Position numbers and translations under genes: made by a program. Below, piece by piece: positions 49,261 to 58,200 of a stretch of DNA of 64,000 bases. The number at the start of each line of letters is the position of its first letter. Position 1 is the first letter of the stretch. The notes below the pieces were generated by a model. That model was not told the origin of the DNA, did not search any database, and was given only the letters and a program-made list of their open reading frames with translations. Location: contig CM044314.1 of the NCBI GenBank assembly GCA_024291935.2, forward strand, positions 20,620,001-20,684,000, given 5' to 3'. The stretch is from Okapia johnstoni (taxonomy: Eukaryota; Chordata; Mammalia; Artiodactyla; Giraffidae).

Positions 49261-52200
49261 CAGACAGAGATCGAGCTCCATGAGCTGTTTGCATATTTTG
49301 GGGACTATTCTCCCATTCTATGGGCTGTCTGTTCATTTTGTTGATAATTTCCTTTGTTGTGCAGAAGCTTTTAAATTACGTCCCATTTGTTTATTGTTGC
49401 TTTTATTTTCATTACTCTAGAAGGTGAATCCAAAAGGATCTTGCTGCGATTTATGTCAGAGTGTTCTGCCTATGTTTTCCTCTTGACAACTTTATACGGT
49501 CTGGCCTTACATTTAGGTCTTTGATTCATTCTCAGTTTATTTTTGTGTATGGTGTTAGGGAGTGTTCTAATTTCATTATTTTACATATAGCTGTCTAGTT
49601 TTCCCAACACCACTTATTGAAGAGACTCTTTTTTCCACTGTATATTCTCGCCTCCTTTGTCATAGATTAATTGACCACTGGTGCGTGGGTTTATCTCTGG
49701 GCTTTCTATTTTGTTCCATTAATCTATATTCCTGTTTCTGTGCAAGTACCATACTATTTTGATTACTGTTGCTTTGCAGTATAGTCTGAAGTCAGGGAAT
49801 CTGTTTCCTCCAGATCCCTTTTCCTTTTTCAAGATTACTTTGACTATTCCAGGGTCTTCTGTGTTTCTTTATAAAGTAAAAAAATTTTGCTCTAGTTTTG
49901 TGAAAAACTGGTAGTTTGATAAGGACTGCACCGAATCTGTAGATTTCCTTGGGTAGGTCATGTTATATTATCTCTACTTATCTCTGAAAGTGAAAGTCAA
50001 AGTTGCTCAGTGTCCCACTCTTTTCGACCCCATGGACTATCCTGTCCATGGAATTTTCTAGGCCAGAATGCTGGAGTGGGTAGCCTTTCCCTTCTCCGGA
50101 GGATCTTCCCAACCCAGGGATAGAACCCAGGTCTCCCACGTTGCAGGTGGATTCTTTACTAGCTGAGCCACAACGGAAGCCCAAGAATATACACCACTGG
50201 TAGTTTGGTAAGGACTACACTGAGTCTGTATATTGCCTTGGGTAGGTCATGTTATCTTACTGCTACTTATCTCTAAGGGAGTGCTAAACACTGTATCTGA
50301 AAAGAGAGGCATGGGGAGTCTTCTCTTTCTCTAGAAAGGATTTTCATTTACTACCACCAGGTAACTGGGCAGCTGCAGCCATTGCAGAGACTGTTTATTT
50401 TCAGACCCTTCCCCCCAATTCTCAGGTTCCAGCATTTGATAACACACCCAATGTAAGAGGATTCACAGGGCTCCAATCCTTGATGGTCCTGCACTCCAAC
50501 CTTTATCTACTTGGCTATCTCCTTGCTCAGCTCCTTGGAGTAAACATCTCCAGAACAGAAACTGCCCCAGTGTTAGGCTCAGCACTTTGCTTTCTGCCAT
50601 CTCCTGAATCTTCGCCTAGAAACTGTTTGCTATTTTTAGCTCCCTGACTTGATATATATTCTAACTTTCCTAACTGTCCTTCACCAACAAGGAAGTGTGA
50701 ATCATGTGGTCTATCATTCCCCGGAGAGAACTATAGTGGCTTATTCTTCCTCTATACAATATATTCTCAAATTGCTCGAGGTATTAATTACACTTATTCC
50801 AAAGTCTCCTTTAAACAACTACAGAGTTATTTATATGAAATACGTTTCATCAGGTCTTACTGTTTTTGTTCATGAGCTTGGCTCCTTTACAGAAGTAGTC
50901 CTGTTTACATATGAAACTGTTCCTGGGGGTCTGCTCATCTTGGTATTTGGGAGGCCAGCTTGTCCACAATCTCAAAGACCTCCTTCCCTTCGGGAGGAGG
51001 ATACTGCTGCCAGGTGAGAGCCGCATCCTCGACCTGCCAACTCACACCCACTTTCACCGTTTCTCTCTGGTCAAATGTTCCCTCGCAATACCCAAGAATC
51101 ACATCCAAACCTCTGTTGTCCTGGCAACAGAAGGCCTCCATCATCTCAGGCAAATGCTTGCATTCTGTCAAACATGCCTCAGTTTTCCTTTGAGTTGGGC
51201 CCCTGCTAAGACTTAAAAGGGGGAGAGAGGGGTGAGAATGTAGTAGTGAGAAGTAACAAAAGGGGAAGAAAGACTATGAGCAGGACCAGGAGATAGCAAA
51301 GAAGGGGGATGTGGACAAGAAAGCACCGGCAGCCCATGGGGCTGGACCTCACTGTGAGAGGGTGAGAGGTTGCAGAGACAGGTCTAGGGAGCAGGCTGTG
51401 GCATGTTAGAATTGAAGGGGGATGTGGAGTCAGCCCTCCACACGGCAGGCAAGGAGGAGTGGGGGGACCAAGCAGAATAATGAGGTCACTTGGTCTGCCA
51501 CATGGAGGGCCTGGCTTGAGGTGCCACCTAACACAGTGGTCTGGTGCCAGGTCCACAGATGCTGGGAAACAGGAGAGGCTCCTAGGAGCCAGGTTACTCA
51601 CCAGCAAGAGGGGGCCCTCCGGAATGTCACAGGCCTCCAATGCAGATGAATACATGGGCAGCAAGAAGGCGGCTTGCTCACACCCATTCTCTGCTTCCCA
51701 TACTTTGATCAGTCCCCGCTCATCCACAGTGACAACCAGTTGCAGTCGAGGGTAGGTCACCAGATTCACCAGAGCAGCAGACTGTACAGGGCTCGACCAG
51801 AGCTCCATGCCCTGGGCAACAACAAAATGAATGTAAACTCACACAGGGCTCATTTATTTCCTAAACACTTACTAGTTTCATTCATTCAACCATCACTCAG
51901 TGCACACTGGGGACATGCAGGATGAGGGGTGTGATCCCCATCCTCACAGGATGCACAGCATGATATGGACCACAACACCAAAGTAATGTTCCCCTGGACT
52001 TCCCTGGTGGCCCAGTGGTTAAGAATCTGCCTGCCAATGCAGAGGAGATGGGTTTGATCCCTGGTCCAGGAAGATTCCACATGCCGTAGGGAAACTAAGT
52101 TTGCATGCCACAACTACTGAAGCCTGTGCACCCTTAGAGCCTGCTTGGCAACAAGAGAAGATCACGCAGTAGTGAAGACCCAGCATAGCCAATAACTAAA

Positions 52201-55200
52201 TAAATAATAAATAAAATTCATTAAAAAAAAAAAAAAAAGTAACGTTCTACCACAAAGGAGACATTTGTCCTGGAGGAGAGCAGTGGCTGAGCATGGGTGC
52301 GGAGACTGCCTGGGGCTAGAGCCATGGCCAGGAGGACTGAAGTGGGGTCTGGGGTGCACACTGGGATGTCTGAAGCACTCCCAGTGGTCAACTATGGCTT
52401 AACAGAGGAAGGCTGGGCAGGAAGGCAGGACCAACACTGCCCTCCACCCTGCCCTGGACTGGAGCTGTACTCAGGACCTGAGTTCCAGAGGGCTGCATAC
52501 AGAGAACTTCCACACAGAGCATCTCACTTGGTCCCCAGGGAGCCCAAGTTTACAGATAAGCTAATTTAGGCTCATGGATGCAAACAGTTTCTGTTCAATA
52601 ATTGCAGCTTCTCTGCTCAGAACACGCCCTTCCCATCGGGATGCCCAGTGGGGCTACCATGGGCCGGGCCTGGCCAAGGCCCATGCCCTGTCATGGCCAG
52701 TAGCACAGAGGAGAACAACTGCTCTGAGATGGGCTGACTCCCAGCTCCAAGGTCTCTCCCAGGATTCTGAAAACTACAAGAGTGAGGTAAAGAGCAGGCC
52801 CATGGCACATTAACAACGGGCATCAGAGAACCAATCCTCTAGCTGTTGCTTCAGAGATTTCCAGAGCTGCGACAAGTTTTTTTTTTTCCTTCCAATTTGT
52901 AGTTATTATGGTCCTTTTTGTAGCAGGTGTTACCTTGTTAGCACAATCTTTTCCCAGTCACAATACCCCAGTATTCTTCCTTTCTTTTCTTTCTTCCCTC
53001 TCATGTCAAAGTATGAACAGTTGATTTCTATTGCTGGAACAGCTAACAAGACCATCACTAGTAGAAACTCTGCACTGGTGACTGGCCCGTGTCAAGTAGG
53101 TCTCGGAGACCACACATTACTCCCCAGCGGCCAGTCGTATGGAAGTGGGCAAAGTGGCAGTGAAACTCCCCTTCTCATGTCAGAATCGAAAGCAGTGACC
53201 AGGTGAACAGAGCACAGAAACAGGCTACATATTGCATGACTCCAACCGAATGACTCAACTTTTTAAAAATAAAGTAAGATTGGAGATGTGCTCACAAAAG
53301 GGATTAAGATAGGGAAGCAGGGAGAATGGGTGCTGAGTGGTCTAGCCCTATAATAAACAGACCACAGTATAGTTCAATCACAGCCTGTACCCAAACCCAG
53401 CCTACTGCCCATTTTTGAATTTTAGTTAAAGGGAAAAAAAACAACTAAAGAGCATTTCATGACACTTGAAAACAACATGAATCTCACATTTGACTGTCCA
53501 TAAATAGTTATATTGGAACACAGCCACTCCCTTTTGTTTACCTGTTATCTATGGCTGCCTTTGCATTACAGCCACAGAGTTAAGTTGTTGCAGAATCACA
53601 TGGTTTGCAATGCTTGAAATATTTGCTCTCTGGTCTGCTGCCCAGAGAAAGAAAAGGTCTTACAGAAAGGTCTGCCAACCCCTGCACCAAAGCTCTTTCT
53701 ATTCAAGTCAAGAACTTTTTGTTTTGGCAACTATGGAACCTCCCAGCTTTTGGGTCTCATTCCTGCCCAAGATCCCTAACCTACTAAGCCTGCAAGCTCT
53801 CATGTCCACAGCCTGAGGCAGGTCTCTTTCACGACAACACAACTGCAATGAGACAGAAACCAGCTATATGCACCCATGGTCACCAGAGACCTTCACTTGG
53901 AATTATGTCTAACATCATGGCATATATATGAGGAAAATAAAGCACATGGAAGAGAAAAATGTGTGATAAACAACTGAAAAACTGACTATGGAGGAAAAAC
54001 ATACAATGCAAATAACTGTATCCTTTAAACAAACAAAAATAATAATAATAATCAGAGAATATGAAAGGGTTCCTAGGAATTAAAAATGTTTCTGTAAAGC
54101 AGTCAACAGATACAGACCAAGAAACAGAATCTAATAAAATATAAAAATTAATAAGACCAGAAATGAATAAAAAAGTGGTTACCTCTGGAAATATAACCTT
54201 AGAAAAGTAGAAAGGTGATTTTTTTTTTTACTTCTCATGAATTATCTTTTAGTCCCATTTTTCCTTTTACATAAAAGCCTTGATAGTGTTCTATGGTTGA
54301 AAATCAAAGCAAATTGTAACTATCCAAAACTCATTCCAAAATTGCTCTGCCCCTCTGCCCTCTCACTGCTCCCATCCTGTGCCCCCAACCTTCCTCCCTT
54401 TCCAAGTTCCTATCCCAGTTTCTAGAGTCCCTCAGATGGACTGGCTTGTCATCTGGCATCTGTTGGAATCCTGGTCTGGAGCCCAACTAGGGCTTTCGGA
54501 CTCACTCATTAACTGGCAGCCAAGCATCCCCATCGTCTAACATGGTTTACACCATTCTCTCTCATAGCTTCTACCATGAAGTTTGGGCAGAGCAGCAACC
54601 CCCAAGGCAGGCACAGGGACTCAAGAATGCAGCTTCCACACGGACTGAGAAGTCAAGCCCACAGATCACAGTCAGAGGTCTCTGACCACAGTGCCCTGTT
54701 CATGGAGGCAATCTGCAGGAAGTTAGGTAGGGCCTCCTGGTGCCCTACTCAGGCATTCTCCCTCTGCTCTCTCTGCACTAAGTTCACGTGGAAGGAAACT
54801 GTCAGGTCCAGCAAACCCAAACAATAGCACAAGATGAACAACCACCTCAGCAAGTCTGTCTACTTAATAATGCAAGGCCCTAGAGGAACCTCTCCTTGTC
54901 TAGTGTTTGAAAACATGAAGTTATCTAGTTTTCCAGGAAAAGATCCATGGCCCCAGGCAGAAGCCCTGGATCTGCAAGTGACCACGTGGTTCAACTCAGA
55001 TGCCTTTCCTCTCTGTCTCAGTCTAAACTTGTATAAAATTAGGATGATACTAATAATGAATACTGTGAATAATAATGGCTACTGTGGGAATCAAATGAGA
55101 AAATGGATAGGAAAACTTTTAACTATAAGTGCCAACCAAGTCTGAAATTACTAATAAGTTATCGAAGTTTTTAACACTTAGTTTGCAAATGGGTGAGTAA

Positions 55201-58200
55201 AAGTTGCATTATCTGGGCAAAACCACCCAGAGGCCAGCATCAGCTCCAATGTGAACATCACAAAACTGGGCAAGCCAGCTGCCATCCCCTTGCATAAACA
55301 GCCTCTATCAGGCACTGTAAAAATGCCCATCTCCCTGAGGCAGTGCAGCAGACAGTCAAGGGCATTTGCAATCAATCAGACTCAAGCTTGAAGAGTGACC
55401 TGGCAAAGTGACTGAGCCTCCTGCAGCTCACTCTTTTCACTGTATAATGGGACTCCCACACCTCACAAGTTGACTGTGATGGTTAAAGAGAATAAAGGCA
55501 AAGGGCCTTGCAAGACTGAGGACACAGCAGAATTCATAGCACTCATCCTGGCTCCCTCCCGAGCAGCTCACCTGATGCAGGTCCCAGGCACGCACAGTGC
55601 CATCTGAGGACACGGTGCATACCACAGGCTTCTCCCGACCATCAAACCGGTACTCATTGGTTGAGACGTAGGCCAGGTCATCTATCTCTCCTGAAAGAGA
55701 ACACAGACTTGCCTTGAGTGCACATACGGGTGCTCAGGATATGAACACTCAGCTTGGCAGGTGTGATAGTCATCCCTCTCTCTCTCTCAGAAGCAGTGCT
55801 GATTCAGGGCACAGTAGTGGACACACAGAGTTAGGGCTTCAGACTTTAACCTGGGTATCATGCCCAGGACTGCCTACCATCCCACTGGTCATGTAACCGT
55901 GAACTACTTCCTTATGTTAGTTTCTTTCTACTCTGAAACAGATGTAATGATTTCTGTGAGGATCAAATTATATAGAACAAGTATAGAACCCAGCGAGGGC
56001 ATATCCTCATTAAGTGGCACTTTCCAACTAACTGGCTGAAAGACCAAATCCCTGGAGACATGACCAGGGAAGCAGTGGGAATGTACAGAGTTTCCACTTC
56101 ATCACCCCATACCTTTGTGCCCAGCAAGGGCTCTGCAGGTAAAGTCCTCTGCCCGCCCAGATGCCATTCGGAACTCGAGCTCAGATCGGCGGAGATAGTA
56201 CTGTTTCCATGTCTGTGTGCCCAGGGTCATCTGGGAGGCTTTACAGGAGGACCAGCGTCTCAGACACAGCTGCCTGAAACAAAGGCCCCAGTCCCAGGCA
56301 GAAGAGGAGTCATTAGAAGGTGTTTTGGCATCAGTAGGCCTAGCTTCAATTCCCAGTTTCAGCATCTATTAACATTAGCTTGGACAACTCACTTTGCCTA
56401 CATAGGCCTCAATTTCCTTTGAGGGATCCAGTGCCGAGGTGGGATGTAGGTTTTCCTGTACTCACTGAAACTCTGCTTATTCTACCAGAAATAGCATGCT
56501 CACAGCCTGTGGGCAGAATGGGTATCCAGATTACCTTGTCTGGTTTGCTTAGGACTGAAAGCGAAAGTGAAGTCGCTCAGTCACATCCAATTCTTTGCAA
56601 CTCCGTGGACTGCCAGGCTCCTCTGTCTGTGAGATTTTCCAGGCAAGAGTACCGGAGTGGGTTGCCATTTCCTTCTCCAAGGGATCTTCCCAACCAAGGG
56701 ATGGAAGAGGTCTCTGCATTGCAGGCAGACTCTTTACCGTCTGAGCCACTAGGGAATCCCTTTGCATAGGACTGACCTACATGAAGCAGTTGTTCACACT
56801 TAAAAATCAAATTTCACACACAAATCAGGTAAAACACAATTTAGCTATACTGAAATCAAATTACCACCTGATAAAACTTGTCTGGGGCCACAGAGAACTG
56901 TCCCCTTCAGACAAGAATGGGCTTTCAGGAAATTCCCTGGCAGTCCAGTAGTTAGGACTCTGCACTTTCACTGCTGAGGACCTTAGTTCAGTCTCTGGTT
57001 GGGGAACTAGGATCCTGCAAGCTGAATGGCACCGTCAAAAAAAAAAAAAATCATCTCCACCATGGCCTTCACCGTTCGTTTCATTCCCTGGAAATGAATA
57101 AGAGGCTGAATATCAGCTGCCTCACATCATTCCTCTCATGTTGTTGATTTTCATTTAGGTGAAAAAAGCAGAAGGGGCAATTTCTTGTACACATATGTCA
57201 ACTTAAACAGTTTGAAAATAAAAACTAGACGAAGAAGACAACGTAGTTTTAAGAAAAGAGGGAGAAAGCATGTTTCTTTGTGGAAGTGAAGCCTGTTTCT
57301 ACATCTTTAAGGCCATTATACATCAAACCAAAAGTAGGAACCATGATGAATATTCAGAAGAAATAAAACCAAATGATCGGACAAAAGGGCAGACTGTCAA
57401 TATAGTTGAAGTGTGCGTATGAGTAAAGTATACACGCCTCTGAAATACAAAGATGTCATCAAGTGACAAAATTAAAACCCTTGGGATCAAAACCTTTCAG
57501 ATAGCAACTGATAGCAAAACAATCTCATGTACACAACAGAAATTATGTACCTTAAACAAAAGGAAATGTTTGCAGTTTTACTTTTAACCAAAAAACTAAT
57601 GCTTAGTGTGTTAAAGAAATGACACAATTAAAAGGTCAAAGGGGAAGAAAAGGTCATGAAGCATTTTAAAGAAGTAACTTGCAGTATTTTAAATTACAAT
57701 TAGAGTACATATTAAAAACACATGATCAGTTAATCACGTTCAATTACTGTGTCCGTAAGAATTTCAATGGGCCTGAGGAACTTTCGGGTCTGGTACCCAC
57801 GACAGACGCAGCATCAGAAATGATATGTGCATGTGACAATGCTCCTGGAATATGCTGTCCCAGAAACAGAAACCCAGTGTTTTTATATGAACATAGGTAC
57901 AATCTTAAGCAATGACTTTATGTTAAAAAGAGTTAACACTAGATACTGTAAAATAATAACCAACCAAAAACCCATCTGTGACTTGGCTTGCAGACAGCTG
58001 AACCATCTGCTTCAGGAACCTGGAGGTATATACAAGATGGTGACGCACGACATGTATGTGGGGGTTAGGTGATAAGCTGCTGCAGAGATTTTTTTGAATT
58101 GCTGAAAGAAATATACTTACCTGTGTTACTCAAAGGGAAATTCCTACCCTAGATTATCAGTAAAAATGAAAACAAAAACTAGGGTTTAGGGTTGGCATTC

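Noticed and set aside
51206..51601. Continuation of the exon 5 frame to 200 codons
   Set aside because: Family similarity stops at a consensus gtgagt donor, and the next exon joins in phase at 37,138. The rest is intronic.
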